Positions 1 through 13,222 are shown, counted from the first letter of the stretch. The stretch: 64,000 nucleotides of DNA from Pisaster brevispinus (GCA_023634235.1 JAMKCF010000003.1:11316742-11380741); one strand, 5' to 3'. The notes: generated by a model from the letters alone, not told the origin. Program-made: numbers and translations.

Positions 1-1280
1 AGACCCTCCTTTAAAGAGTATACATGTACATTTGTTTGTTCTTTGTCAGCATGACTCAAGAGGCTTTTATAGACAGTGTCTAGTATGTGCATTCATGTAC
101 TGTATAGTATGTAGAAATAGTTTGTTGTCATTTAGCCCCCCAAGTCAAATGTACCGAAACTTAAATTGCCTTCACGTTACTGAGAAACGCAGGTCTCACA
201 AACGCAGGTGGGTTTTTTTTCGTGGAAAAACAGTAAGTTATCTCGGAAACTCAATTATAAGGTATCTCAGAAACTTGGAATTCAATGATAAGGTATTTCA
301 TTTTCAGAATCTTGGGAGTCATATTTTCTAAGTTCTGTTGGACAGAAACAGTACATTTGAAGCAGCTGTTGCAGATGGTTGTTATAATGTACAGTATGTA
401 TTATGTACTTGTAGCTTTTAAGTGAAGCAATACACCAGGTAGTCTGACCACTTGAAGAGAGATTGTACAGTTCCTTTTGTGCAGAGGTATTTCAACTGGC
501 AAAATGCCAGTTAAAAAAAAAGTTCCAACTTTCCAGAAGAACACTTTCGATAGACTGTGTTTTTAAGCCGAATTTCCATTGACAGATGAAGGCCTCTTCT
601 TCTAAGATACCAACCTACCACTGCTTCCAATCATGTGCCAATGGTTGACATGCCTCTTTATACATGTACTTCCAGAGTTTGTTTAAAAATCATTGTTTTG
701 ATATGGGAAACACAGGATGACTGCATCTTGCACTATGATAAAGGGTCTGCCTTACTTGTCTCATTGTCTCATTAATTGCTATGCTCGGGTCACTTGGATG
801 CTTGGACTGAGAAATCTTGTGAATGTCGTTAAAAAAAAAGCATCACCCTGACAAAACTATGCCACACTCGATCAATGTCGATGATTTCATGATGTAGACA
901 CATGTGCAATCACTTGACTTTTTTAGTATGGCGGTGTACATTTTGGTGGAAAGTTTCCAGACAATGTGTGTTTTAACTGATATTTCTCTTTTTAAAGGAT
1001 TGTAAACTGAAACAATGTCTGTAGGGTGATTTACTAGGCCATTCAGTGGCTGCCATTTTGTTGCTTACTTTTTCTCCACACTGATTGGCTGCTGGCAACT
1101 TATATGGGCGCTTGACGCTGTAGCTCCACACAGTTCCTTGATAAGCAGAGCCATCATCATAAGTTGAGCCTAGATATTTTTCAATTCAGGCTTTGACTTG
1201 TGTGATGAATTCCTCCATGCCCTGCTACACATTACGTGTTTTCAAACACAATCTTCAATCAGGCATTGTCTGCACTTATT
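1..1280. other. Non-coding stretch, no gene seen
   Basis: No reading frame with convincing exon character on either strand. The DNA is AT-rich with scattered tacatgta runs. Nothing further could be supported. Confidence 0.5.
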
Positions 1281-1545
1281 TGTTTATTACTTATTTATTA
1301 CACATCCAACAGCACAATTAGCGCCAATAGCAGGATAAATAGGAAAACAAGAAGAAATATTCAGTTTTAGATGTTGGAGGAAAATCCCAATGGGGAAAAC
1401 CCACGCAATCAGGTAGGGACTAAAAACCCGATCCCCATGCAATGGTCCGGTCTTAGGTGGGATTCGAACTGGGGTCCACAGAGAGGAAAGTCAGGCAGGG
1501 AAAGAAACCACTGAGCAGCCAACCTGATCCCTCCAGGCTCTGATT
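1281..1545 (-). repeat. tRNA-derived SINE-like repeat
   Basis: Read on the minus strand, the high-coordinate end has a tRNA-like head: an A-box-like stretch (ggctgctcagtggttt) followed by a B box (gttcgaatccc). A body and an AT-rich tail follow toward 1281. The tRNA fold is degenerate, so this is a retroposon rather than a working tRNA gene. The exact limits are approximate. Confidence 0.6.
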
Positions 1546-2027
1546 GTACACATGTACTTTGCTGCGTGCCATTCCTCAAGTGGGACTTGCAACTGATATC
1601 CAATTGATTGTCTCGTCTCAGGTAATGCGGTCCAATCATCTGCATCCCGTGGCTGCGTCTAAGAACAATTGCATTTACTGTTCTAGATTCTTTTCCATTA
1701 GATTAAACGATCGGCTTCACCATGTTCACTCTTTACCTTTTTTTCTTTTTTCCATCAAACATTGTCAAATGTATGCCTGCAAAGTTACAAAGCAATTCCC
1801 TCCATCTTGATGCAAAACAAGCCCAGAAACCGGAGCATTTTGATTTAAATTGCTTTCTGACAAACTGGAAAGGGGATCCCCAATTTTTATAAACTGCAAT
1901 TACTGAGTCCATGACAAAGGTCTAAAAGGTTTGTCATGTGTGCAGTGTTTTAAAAAAAGTATTTTCCATCCAGTGAGACTTCAAGAAAATTGGATGTAAA
2001 ATCATTCAAAAGCGGCTCTATGTCTGG

Positions 2028-2215
2028 GCCCAGGGCCCTTTTTCATAAAGCTGTTTTGCAGCAAATACTGCCCGGCAAACTTCTTTGCTAAGCAACAAAT
2101 TAGTGGGGCACCAGTCACAACAGTGTAAAGCTAGGAATGTTGGTTGGTAATCTGTTCCTGCTAAACAAGATTTGCCTGTGCTTAGCAAGATTTTGTGCTT
2201 ACAAGCTCTAATCCC
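2028..2215. repeat. Short inverted-repeat element of the gggcccaatttcata family
   Basis: This is a diverged copy of the dominant short element of the window. It has gggccc at the left, then a core with ccagtcacaaca, ttggtaatctg and tgcttagcaag. Better copies lie at 33.2-34.2, 24.8-25.25, 51.65-52.1 and 56.5-56.7 kb. It has no coding capacity and looks like a non-autonomous DNA element (MITE). Confidence 0.6.
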
Positions 2216-3756
2216 AAATTTGTGTTCTTTTACAAACAAACCCATGCCACCAAACTAATAGGCCGGAAGCCAAAAGTAGACTGGCCCCCTTCTGTGTACA
2301 GGTGCTTCAATCATTAACTGCATCCATGGAGCCTGACCAAGATGGTCAGGGTGTGATGGAGATTGGACCTGTGAGTGTGAGCACTAGGGACCACTCTGAG
2401 GAATCCCTCTTGAGGAATCCATGCACTTTAGTGTCGCCGAGCAGCCGAAATCCACCATATGGTCGCTCCTAATACACGTGTTGATTTTACCTCTGGGCGG
2501 AAGGCTTTGCGATTTCTTTCCACCACAGTGAAGTGCGATGCCGTTTCGGCCCGAGTGATGAGAGAAAGAGGTAGAAACTAAACAAGTGTAATCGTGGAAT
2601 TGAGAAAAACATCGTATGGATGATAATGCTGGAATGGCTAGAGGGCAGGATTTTCAGAAGTCAAAGGGAAGGACGTTTTCTCATTACCTGTCAACCACTA
2701 TTATTATAAATAATATTGAAAAATAATAAGATTATTCAAATTTTGATTACTGCAATACTGATTTAACAATCCTTAAAGATTGGGAAAAAACCTTCGGTTT
2801 AAATCAAGCCAAGCTTTCCCCATGGTAAATGCATTGTGTACTGTACATGTACACAATGTACCTCCTCATCTATGCATGAACCAGGCCTGTGGTTTCTCAG
2901 GATTCTCTCAAAACCTCCTTGAGCTTATCTTGAGAAGTCACCAAAGGGAGAAAGAAGCAGTCCACATTGTGTCTAAACCTTTAGTTTTGTATTTCTGGTA
3001 GTGCATAATAAAGTTTGTAAACCTCCTGAATTGTAGCATCTTGGGGTTATGTGTCTAGATAGAAGGGGGAACCCAGGCCATCAATCCAATTTTTATTTGC
3101 TTACATCAAATCTCATCCCTGATGGACTATACATGTACATGTACATGTACTTTGTTTTGTGAAGAAGCAACAGGGGACAGAGAAAACACAAATTTCTTGA
3201 TGGAAAAAAGTTGCCATTATACGCACCTTGGTCCTACATGCATTTTATGTACCTGTACATGTCCCTGAATATTGAATGTGTCCCACGTAGACATTTAATT
3301 TGAACATTCCCATGCCGCCGGTTGAAATCTTTCATTACAAGGAATTTGGGCTGTTGACCATTGTAGGAATAAATCAGCATATTTGGTCATTCAACTCTCT
3401 ATGCATGCTGTGTTCAAGCATCTTTCTCAGCAATGTTGTTGAGACCACACCGGTTCTTCTCAGAACCAACCCCTCTTCTCCCAAAACAGTTTTATACTTG
3501 GTTGTACAAGTTTGCTGCTATAATTTTTCTTATGATCCACATCATGCAGAGCTGCAAACACCACTTAATGGAGGTGCAAACCCTTTTTGAGATCTACGTC
3601 CAGATTTTCGAGGACCATGTTCTACAATCCTGGGCTCAATTCCATACATGTAGCTCTGCTCTGCTTACTGCTGAATTTTACGCTAAAAGCCCATAGATGC
3701 ACAAGCCCTGTACATGTGTGTAGGACACTGTAAGCGCAGAATTTGTGTGTTAAGCA
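2216..3756. other. Non-coding stretch with microsatellite
   Basis: No gene seen. It includes a short alternating run of acatgt units at about 3130-3150, a motif scattered over the whole window. The overlapping small reading frames at 3300-3700 have no recognisable domain or splice support. Confidence 0.4.
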
Positions 3757-3908
3757 GTGCCATGAAACTGGGCCAGCTGCTTAAGAAGAAAGTATTGCTT
3801 AACAATTTTCTGCTAAGCAAAACTTAGCAGGATACCAGTTACATTTGGTACATGTGAAATGGTATTTTAGCTGGTAATCTTATTCTTGTAAGAACAATTT
3901 TGTCCCTG
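3757..3908. repeat. Degenerate MITE copy (gggcccaatttcata family)
   Basis: It shows the family core: cagctgcttaag at the left, tgcttaacaattttctgctaag, then ggataccagtt and agctggtaatctta. The right terminal repeat is lost, and a run of about 20 C residues follows at 3924-3944. Confidence 0.55.
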
Positions 3909-4229
3909 GTCATAACTCGTTGCCCCCCCCCCCCCCCCCCCCGGCCCCGGCCCCCGATCAATGTTGCCTCTCATTGTGCGGTCTGATGCGCTCCAGCTGG
4001 GATGGCTATTATTATTGTTGTTACTTATTGTACTCATAATTGTTATTTATTCAGCAAAGATTTCACCTGACGTGCAATACTAATATTTGTTACTGTTCCA
4101 TTGCTAATGATGTAATGGAACAGAAGGCAAGAACAACTATTTATTGAAATCACATTATGACAAGACAAACCCATTCTAAAATGGCTCAGGGTTAATAAAA
4201 ATAAATAACCTCCAAGATATCACTTACGT

Positions 4230-4370
4230 AAAGCCTGGTTCATACTTTCTGCGAATGCGAATGCGAAACAAATTTTGGTTACACAACAGTTGGCACGCGC
4301 TGTTTTTCCAATTGTGACGCAAGAAAATTCGCTTCGCCGAAGCATTCGCAGAAATGAACCGGGCTTTACT
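4230..4370. repeat. Palindromic MITE of about 140 bp
   Basis: The left end reads gtaaagcctggttcat and then tttctgcgaatgcg. The right end reads gcattcgcagaaatgaacc and then gggctttac, the near-exact reverse complement. The element is a compact palindrome without coding capacity. Confidence 0.75.
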
Positions 4371-4914
4371 TGTACAATCATGACAACCCTTAGAGACTAC
4401 TGAGGTGTTTTTGTCAATCTTTCTTTTTCACCATGTTTCATTCTTAACAGGGATGTGATTTCTCCGTTTTTAACCGGAATTCCATTTTTTTTTTCTAAAA
4501 AAAGAAGAAGAAATTCCGGGTTTTATTTTGCCCCCCCAAAACAATTTTTTTACAAAAATAAAATAAAATAATTATTTTTTAAAGATCAAATTCATAAAAA
4601 AATGAAGATAAAACCATACAATAATGCCCCAGATTGCAGAGTAGGGCTTTTAAAACCAAAGATAAATGTTAATATTGGGCTTATTGCTCGCAAGTTTTCG
4701 AGCTCGCATGCTTTCGCGCTTTGCGCTCAGAGTTCAGGTTTTTTTCTCAAAAGCCTATCACATCCCTGTTTTTTTAAGGAAAGAACTCATTTGCATTGTC
4801 TACCATGAATGATGCATTTATAATAATAAACAATAATAATACCAGAGTCTTATGTGCATGTATACCAATAAGGTATCAAGGTGCTTGAACAAAGAGAACA
4901 TTTTTGAATTATGA

Positions 4915-5165
4915 GGCAGATTTATGCAGCACCGTAAAAGGGTTTACAAGGTGCTGTGGCGCGATCAGCAGCCACTGCCAGAAACACTGGGTCAAACCCT
5001 TTCTCTTAGCGATAACTATAACTTTTACATAGATTACACAATGCACTGGATATACAGCTTTATGTCCTATCCGAAGGATGAGGTAATAATGGTTAAGTGT
5101 CTTGCTTAAGGACTCAAGTGTCACGACCGGGACTCGAACCAACACTTTACTCACTAACTACAGGC
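4915..5165 (-). repeat. SINE-like repeat with tRNA-type B box
   Basis: On the minus strand the head carries ggttcgagtcccggtcg, a B-box-like sequence. A conserved body follows (cttaagcaagacacttaacc, then tcatccttcggatagg) and ends near gtttacaaggtgctgtgg. This is typical of a tRNA-derived short retroposon. The small frames overlapping it on both strands are shadows. Confidence 0.6.
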
Positions 5166-5345
5166 CTTGAATTACACAGTGGCCATGACCTCTGTTGCCC
5201 CTGGTCTTGGCCTTGGTGCTCCTTCAAAAGTTTCCCAGAGACTTTAAGACTTTCCAATGGAAGTGCCCTTTGCTCAATGAAAATGGCCCTGCCCTCTCAA
5301 AGAACAAATTCCAGGCCTGCAATTACACAAAATGTGGTGCACATA
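5166..5345. repeat. Dispersed short repeat
   Basis: This segment (cttggtgctccttcaaaag, caatggaagtgcccttt, caggcctgcaattacac) recurs in inverted form at about 23150-23320. Weaker relatives lie near 55480-55600 and 56960-57060. It is a short non-coding repeat family of unknown class. Confidence 0.5.
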
Positions 5346-8299
5346 TGACTTGTGATGTTGGAATATAATTCTTGACAAAGTGAACTTGCTATTAATGTAT
5401 GTTTTTGCATCTTTTCTTTTTTTTATATATTTCTATTTATACTTTTCACACCAGGAAAAGGAATCTCATGTATTTTTTAACATGACTAATAAATAAACTA
5501 TTGAACTATTGAACAAAGTCACTCTTTTACCTTTGTCAGTTTGTCAATCTGCAAGATCAAAGAGGTTCCATAGCAGAATAAAAAAAAAAAAACCAAACAA
5601 TTGCTTTTACTTTGATTCTCAGTACGAGTACATGTTCTTATGCAGAGTGATTTAATTTTATATGAATTTATAATCCTAAATTTCAACCACAAAAAGATGA
5701 AATATTCCAGCGGAACCAGTCAAACGCGTCAAGAAAAAAAAGGGGGGGAAGAACTCACTCTGGGAACAGAGGTCGCTATCAACTGATTGAAACTGGGGAA
5801 TCACCCTAATGTTGATAATTCATTAGACTCTACCGATGAGTCCACTCGACGGGGGACTGTCAATTGGCACATCGGCGCCAAAACACACATTACGTTGATA
5901 GCCACCGTATGCGTTCCTCGCAACGTTCCAATTTATTGTGTCTGTGCCTCGGGAAATGGAGCCCCTGGGTATACATATTGTACATGTGGCCCGTAAAGGC
6001 ATAGTTTATTAGTATCAGAAATCTATACTCATGGGTAAAACTCCACGAAACCTCAGGTGTTATATCTCAGAATTTACCATGTAGTGGGGAGATAGAGGAC
6101 AAAATTGGGCGAGCTGTGCCTTGATTACATGCATTGAAATTGGCACTCAATCAGAGTATGTCATGTCTCTCATTAATTTTGAGATTTGAATTTTTTTTTT
6201 AATATAGGTACAAATAACAAGCAATATTCAACATTTTCGAAATGGCTGCCAAATTTGCAATGGGCTTAAAGCCAAATGTCTCTCTCTTGCCAAACTCTGA
6301 TACAAATGTATGTGCCAAATTCCATGTTTGTATCAACCAAGGGCACAATCCCATCACAGCTACCTGTCGTATGATTGATGACAGATATTTGTACAAGACC
6401 ATTTGAACATACCTCTTCTCCTTTTTTAATATCACAGAGGTTCGGACTTTCAAAAGCTGACATATTACATACAAGTAAGTACACCATTGTGAAATAGACC
6501 GGGAAAGCCTATATTACGCATGTAAAAGTGAGATTTGAAAATTCAGAAGCAAAATTTAGTTTATCCCATCATTAAGAACTGACGGAGAACAACAGCAGAT
6601 GTTTAAATTAGTTGAAAGTGAATGAGTCAGGCCCTTCAGATGTTATCAATCATGAAAGGCTTGTTTAAAAACAGGTAATTTTGATCAGTGGTTGAGGGAT
6701 CACTGAAGGTAATGGCTGAGCAATGATGGCTCGGCAATGTACTCTAGATCCTGAATAGTTTATTTGGTCTTACCCTATAAGTTATACTACGGATAATTAA
6801 TTAACTCACTGTACCATGTAGTTAGTACAAAGTAGGCCTTCAGTGGATACTGTAACGGTGACAGCCGGCGATTGATCAAAGTCAACTCGATCAGCCATGT
6901 TGTTCATGGTGAGTACCAGTTTGACGGTGTTGGTGTTTTGAGAGTGAGGGATACGGACTGAAGTTCAAGGAGTAGATTAATTGATGGCCCACTTGTATCC
7001 CTTGTTTGAGAGATCACAATCCACAAACGTGACAAGGAGACTATCAAAATGGTCATTATTAGCTGTGACATTTCAGTTATAAATTATGTCGATCAATCTA
7101 TCAAATGCATTGGCCATTCACTATCGTGACTCTAAAAGTTATTTCAGTTAACACATGGAGGAAGGCTATACATGTACATTTAGGGCCTTTCTCGCAACCA
7201 CAGCTTCGGCTGGGCCTCCGGCTTGGGCTCCTTTGGTAATTTTGAAAATGTGTGCTTTCGGTACAGGGCTTCAACCAGACGAATGGAGCCAAAGGTCTGA
7301 TTTGAGTTGGGGGCCACAGATTCGGCTAGGACTGTTGTTGAGGGTGTTGCTAAGAATGTCCAATACTCCAATGCCACTGTAGCCGCAAGCACAAGCAGAA
7401 GCTTTGGTTTGTAAAGGGCCAATATTGCTGGATTTGTCCTTCAATACATTTACCCAGCTTGCAGCTGGTATCAGTCATTCTGTGTTATTTAAGGTAGGCC
7501 TACATGTACATTACTGTGTGTAATGCTATCCTGGTTTGGTTTTCTTTTGCACATTTGCACTTGGACATGTTGGAAGATGAGTTTGCTGCCACCTGACATG
7601 CCTTCGGAGCTTTACAAAAAAGCATCATTAAAATAATGTTTAAACAATACTTCTAAATTGCCAAAGCCTGGCTATATTCACTGCCGATATTCAATCTATA
7701 CAGTTCATGGTTCAACTTGCAGTTAATAAGATGAGGTCACTTTAAGACTCCATCCAGTGAACCTCTTGTCCTTTCTCTCAGGGGATCTGCTAACGACTTA
7801 ACACACAGGATGAATTTCTACAAAACCCATTGACCTATTTTTTTAAAGCACATAAATAAGGCACACACTAATAATTGGGACTTGCAGGAAGTCTACAGTT
7901 ATACTTATATCTGGGATAAATTTAAGAATGCTGCATCACTGTTGGACCCTGTGGATTTGGGCACTTGACTACATGTCCTTGATAGTCTCCCCCCAACTTC
8001 TAAACTTAGTTTTCATTTCCATCAAGTGAGGTTTGCAGAGACACCATGTAATAAATCTCTTTATGAGCTCCATTAGTGCCAAACGTGGAGTTGTTAAATC
8101 ACTGGTTCTTCTCCAAAGCGCCACAGCTTGTAAAAGAGATTGATTGTAAGGTGTCTGTACAAACCTCACTTGATTGTATCATCACCATGCAAAGTTTCAA
8201 ACCCTACCTGTACTCATCATTTCCGTTTCAAAAGAGAGTATTTGCTAATCTCAAAGATGATAGTTTATGGGGCAGTGGATGGTTATTATGAAAAGTGCC
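5346..8299. other. Non-coding stretch, no gene seen
   Basis: Only short frames without splice or domain support. At 5490-5515 there is an aataaa-rich segment ending in repeated ttgaactat units, which looks like the tail of an old retroposon. Nothing else could be supported. Confidence 0.4.
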
Positions 8300-8850
8300 A
8301 ACTTGAAAGGACACATTGCCTTCGGATTGGGCGCTTTGGGCTATAGCATTTTTTATGAAATTTATATGGTTGGAAAGATGTTTAAAAGTATAGTAATTCC
8401 TTTTCCTGAACTAACACGGTCCGCCAAAATTTGTGGTACCAAATTTTTGACTCCACAAAATTACGGACAGTGTTAGTTCACAAAGTGAAAGGAAAACCGC
8501 ACAATTTCGTGGGATATTTGTGTGATTCATTATATTCTTCTTTTATAACATCTTTCCAACCACCATGTTGGGGTTGGGGTGACCGCGCCTTTTCTGTCAC
8601 GTCCCCCAGGATGTTGGACAGTCTTCCTTACCACATCAGGCAATCACCTTCAATACAGACTTTCAAGATGTCACTCAAATCTCACCTGTTTACAAGGGCT
8701 TACTGTGAGACACCGTGAGCAATGACCGTTGGCATTTGGCGCCATATAAAAATGTTATGATTGATTGATTGCTATTCATTTCATAACGAATGCTTTCATA
8801 TGGCCCAAAGCACCCAATCCTAGGCAACATGCCCCTTCAACTACCATGAC
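8300..8850. mobile_element. Non-autonomous DNA element split by a LINE insertion
   Basis: The left end (cattgccttcggattgggcg, then ctttgggctata) is mirrored by the reverse complement of the right end (ttgcctaggattgggtgctt, then tgggccatat). An inner pair, tggttggaaagatgtt and aacatctttccaacca, forms a second palindrome. The right half is separated from the left by a LINE 3-prime fragment at about 8570-8771. The element itself has no coding capacity. Confidence 0.6.
8570..8771 (+). mobile_element. LINE 3-prime end fragment (CR1/jockey-like)
   Basis: The frame ending at 8718 shows the usual C-terminal pattern of this class: DRAFSVTSPRMLDSLPYHIR followed by a phenylalanine- and lysine-rich stretch and a stop. 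A short untranslated tail follows, ending in an attgattgattg microsatellite, typical of 5-prime-truncated copies. It lies inside a DNA element. Confidence 0.7.
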
Positions 8851-9444
8851 TATGGCTAGTCTCGGTACCCCTAAGCCCTAAGGCAACTCCACCAACACAA
8901 CCCCAGGGGAAATCTTCCCTGCGTGTTAGACATATCTTTTCCAACAGACTTGATCCCACAAAATCAAATAAAGCTAATATTGTCCATCAAAAGTATTTTC
9001 ACTTCGAAATATGTGTCGACCCTCTGACAAATATTTTAACAAACATGTTAAAAGTAATGTCTAATATTGACAGAAACATTGGAATAAACAGTCTGTGTCA
9101 AAGAGCAAGACCAAAGTGAGTTTGATAGGATGCACAAAGAGACTAAGATCTGCAATAAAAACATTTTTAAATGAAGGTGTTCTTTGTATTTCTACTTGCA
9201 TACACACCACATAAAAGTGTACACATTTACACTCACTCCTACATGTACTACACATGCACTGAATGTCGACTACTACTGTTGGTCAATGACCATGGCCCTT
9301 TACAGTAGTTATTTGGGGTTTTTGTCCAGTAGGCCCTATTATGAGCACAATTGGTAACGACAACATGCCATCTAAGTTTTGGAAAGAGGTAATAAACCCT
9401 AAAAATGGAAATAAGATATTTAATAGATGTAATATTTGCATCGG

Positions 9445-9669
9445 GGTGAATAGTTTTAATTTGGTTTTTCCCTTACACCGATGTGTATTATGCACTGTAT
9501 GCTCATTGCTTTCCTGAGCTCTGAAAAAAAATCCACAGGCAATCACTGGGGTGGGATTCGAACCCACGACCTTTGCATTGCTAGAGCAGATGTCTTACCA
9601 CTAGACCTCCGAGCTAGCCCGATGGCTAGAGGCGGGTTCGAATCCTTAGCAGCAGGTACTGCAACAACT
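9445..9669 (-). repeat. tRNA-derived SINE
   Basis: On the minus strand an A-box region (ggtctagtggtaagac) and a B box (gggttcgaatcccacc) are spaced as in a tRNA. They are followed by tgcctgtggatttttt and a tail containing acacatcggtgtaaggg. A close relative is at 48144-48357. The 24-base sequence ttaatagatgtaatatttgc plus atcg flanks both sides, at 9420 and 9670. A partial third tail copy follows at about 9690-9830. Confidence 0.75.
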
Positions 9670-9830
9670 TAATAGATGTAATATTTGCATCGAGATTAAG
9701 ATTTTTAATTTGGTTTTTCCCTTACACCGATGTGGATTTTTTTTTTTCACAAAGCTTGAGAAAGCACTGAACATACAGTGCTTAATACACATCGGTGTAC
9801 GGGAAAAACCAAATTAAAAGGAAATAAGAT

Positions 9831-11084
9831 AAATGATTTTCAAGCTAAAATCTCTGTATGTCAAGCCTTTTCATTTGTTGCCATGTATACTTTACAATGC
9901 ATTATTCGCATTGCGATGGGTGGATTCCTGGTTAGTGTTGAAAGTGTGTAACACAACGGAAACGGCACGAATTGAAACTGCTGGGAAAATAAATGCCCCC
10001 TTAGGCACTGGAAACTTCCGTCATGGAATTGACCCTGTGGATGCCGTTTTTTCCCCCGTATTCTGCAGAAGATGTTATGAATTTAAGTGATTCTACCCAT
10101 CTCTGTAATAGTTTAGCCACAGGGTGAATCGGAAGACACGGATTTAAAAGCTCTCTTCGAGCTTTCTGAAAGCAAATTTGAGCATGTCTAAATCTAGTCT
10201 AACTTTTTGATATCGGTAGCCTACATTAGTAATGTATTGAAAGGTTGAATCGACAAGGAGATGGAGTGGTGCATCGCAATTTAAATGTCCTTTTTATCTT
10301 TGTGTTGAAAATCTCTTGATCTGTATGTATGTGGAAACAAGAAGCCAGGAAGAGTGGGTAAAATGTTAACATCAATAATTGAACTCTACTGTGTGTTGAA
10401 TGTTTTAACCAGACACCTACATTGTGTATATCGTGTGTTCACGGTGCTTCTACCCACTCCAGCACATATCCGGAATTTATTTAAAACTTTTTAAAACTCA
10501 ACGTTAACTTGATATAAATATATATATTCTTTTTACAGAATTTGTAATTTAGCAAAGTTGATTCTGGGACCAGTTTTGAGGCTCTGCTAACTAACCGGTG
10601 AAGTCTATGCTTACAGTCATTATTACTCGCTTACAGGCTAACCGCCACACTTCTGCACCAGCTGCATAAATGAAGATTGCTCTGGAACAATTTTAAGTAT
10701 GCAGGTGAACTTGCAAAAATACTAACCACCATTTTGTAATACTCGAAAAATGAATGACCATGAAAACTTACTTGGTAAGAAGCATTGCAGCTTAAGAATA
10801 TGTATACCATTTTGAGAAATGACACCCTTCTGAGGATTGTGGTTTTAGAGAAAGGAATTCAACAAATTTTTACAGCCATAAACTACGATTTAAACTAAAG
10901 TGTTTGAAGAAACAGAGTTGCGTACAATACAGTGTATGTAAAACTCCACATCAATGGGACCCACTTGGTCCCCAAAGTTTGAATACGCGCGAAACTTTCA
11001 CAATCTATTGAAAACTAGCCCAGTGATGAACCATAAGGGAAACTGAGTGGGTAAATATGTTAATAATTGGGTTGAACAAAAAAA
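9831..11084. other. Non-coding stretch, no gene seen
   Basis: The frame 9833-10090 could encode 85 residues but has no recognisable motif, splice sites or homology I can name. The rest is AT-rich with no supported feature. Confidence 0.35.
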
Positions 11085-11170
11085 AATTTAATAGAGTGGG
11101 ACTTGACCAGCAACCTCCGGATTATTGTACCGGCGCTCTTCGAACTGAGCTCGAAGACTGGACCTCGTTA
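11085..11170 (-). repeat. Degenerate tRNA-like SINE head
   Basis: On the minus strand it reads gagctcagttcgaagagcgc, then ccggaggttgctggtcaagt and ccc. This is the A-box and B-box layout of a tRNA with several mismatches in the stems. It is interpreted as a decayed tRNA-derived retroposon. Confidence 0.5.
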
Positions 11171-13140
11171 AGTCCTGATGTACAGTTTAAATACACTGTA
11201 CATGTATAGTGCATTAATAACGATGTATATTAATGCAAAGAGTCACGGGTTGTTATTAAACAAGGAGCTGTAGGCCCTACTGTCTGTACTTTATGAAGTC
11301 TGCCCAATGAATAATTCCACAAACTTAATGCTCACCTACAATGACACTTGAATTATTTATTGTACTTTGATGATGATGAAGTCGGTGACAATCATGGGGA
11401 CGATGAGGATGATGAATTGCAATGTGAAGCATTGGAAAGATGGTTATAACCACACACAATATCCAAAGCCACATCAACCAACTCGCAACCTATGTTCTTC
11501 CTCACGCAACTTCCTTTTTGAGCATCAGACGAACACCAAGCAGGAAACTGAGCCTTCTCCAATGCCGGCCCGGCTCTGTGGAGTTCACTTTCTGATTGCT
11601 GCATACATTGTAAGAGCAAACTCAGATGAAACCATGGAGGAAGGAAATACTTCCTTCCTCCATGTTGAAACTTTCAAGAAATTGCTAAAGATCCACTTAG
11701 TTTGTCGACAGTGATTCTTATGTTGCTTGGCCATCTTTGATCTTGATTGTCCACCTCTGTTGGACACATCCTAGCGCGTTGTAAGCCGTTAAAAAGGCGC
11801 TCTAAAAATGCATTGAGTTTTTCTTTCTCAAAACTTACCGCTCAAAGTTTCAACATTTTTCAGGTCATACAGAGAGTTCTACTTTTAAGGAACCCCCCCC
11901 CCTCCGATTTATCAACATTTTTGTTTTCAAAATTAAAGCACATAATATATTGGTTTATACTGGTTGATTAAAAACATTTCAAAAGTCACAGCCAGCGGCC
12001 GAACTGAATTTGAATTACATATTTAAAAAAAAAAAAAAAAAAAATGTTAAATTAAGGCACAAGGTATGGCCAAGTAAAGAACCTATTCTAACTCTAAATT
12101 GTTTAGAGACACACATTTACAGATTAACATTTACAAACCTATGTACACTCAAAAAGAGAAAACAAAGAAATCACAACGACAAAAAGAGAGAAAGCAAGTG
12201 CATGAATACAGACCAGCCAAAAGTGATAAAGAAAAAAGAAATTGTAAGGCTTTATTTAAAATGTGAGTGAGGTAGGGGATAGCACTTCTGCCATATCTGT
12301 GAAATTTTATATTAGGTTTTTGAAATTGTTGTTGTGTCTGTCTGAGTGACATACATGTAGGATGGGTTTTAGGGATCTATTTGGAACCATTATTTAATTT
12401 TCTACATTTTACACCTGAAGTGCTGTGTACTGTAAAGAAACAACTAAATCTGAGCTCTGAAGCATTATAGGCATGGATATGTACTTCAAGGAATGGGATT
12501 GTAAGGCGTGTTTCACGGCTAATTTGCATTATGAAATTTACATAAGTTACGTGCATAGTGTAAAAAGTTCTTTGAAATCTTTCCATGAATTGTTCAAGTA
12601 CCTGTTCCAATCACTCTGACTCGCCAGCGAAATTCCTTTGCTTGAGGTGCTCTCATCTTTGAGAAACTGATGGCTGACTAATACACTTAAGTGTACTGCA
12701 CATCTTTGCCAAATTAAAACAAAATGCCTGCAGGCAAAGTTTTTGAGCATAAAACATTGAAATACACACTGGCCTTTGTGTACATGGTAAAATAATGGTG
12801 ACTGGTGTATGCTCTGACACCCCTATATTCTGACAACCCTGTGTTCCGATAACTCCTTGTGATAGGGTTAGAGTTGGGGTTAGGGTTAGGATTAGGAAAC
12901 TACATGGGTATCCGAACATACATAGGGGCAATGAGGGGTGTCGGAACATACAGAACATGTGTGTAACCTTGTAAAAGTGACCACCCATACAGCCATGTAT
13001 TGATATTGAGGGAACAGTTTAGTGTGCTACAAATGTAGATGTAGTACTTGAAGTTTTAATGTATTCTTATGTAATGGAAATCCAATTATTGACCTAATTT
13101 ACCAGATGTCAGCATCAGAATAATCTTTGTTGGGCCATTT
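11171..13140. other. Non-coding stretch with short telomere-like tract
   Basis: No gene supported. An acidic frame at 11363-11440 (asp/glu-rich, ends ALERWL) has no convincing acceptor. Near 12860-12900 there is ggggttagggttagg inside a duplicated-looking segment, a very short interstitial telomere-like tract. Confidence 0.35.
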
Positions 13141-13222
13141 AGGAAGTCAATGTCTCGATACTTGTTTTTAATACAAGAAAAATGGGCCAGTCCGGCGGAC
13201 CTCGTATTAACGAGAGTCGACT
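13141..13222. mobile_element. Truncated end of pogo/Tigger-like element
   Basis: The sequence gtattaacgagagtcgactg followed by ta is the right terminal repeat of the elements at 19671-20392 and 53531-54237. It is preceded by the matching subterminal ggccagtccggcggacctc. The opposite end was not found, so this is a solo or truncated copy. Confidence 0.65.

Noticed and set aside
9540..9640. tRNA gene
   Set aside because: A and B boxes are present, but the sequence continues into a repeated tail shared with 48.2 kb, so it is a SINE. The same reasoning applies at 1415-1545, 11085-11170 and 41815-41905.
11363..11440. Acidic C-terminal exon (DDEDDELQCEALERWL)
   Set aside because: A gat microsatellite explains the acidic run, and there is no good acceptor before it.
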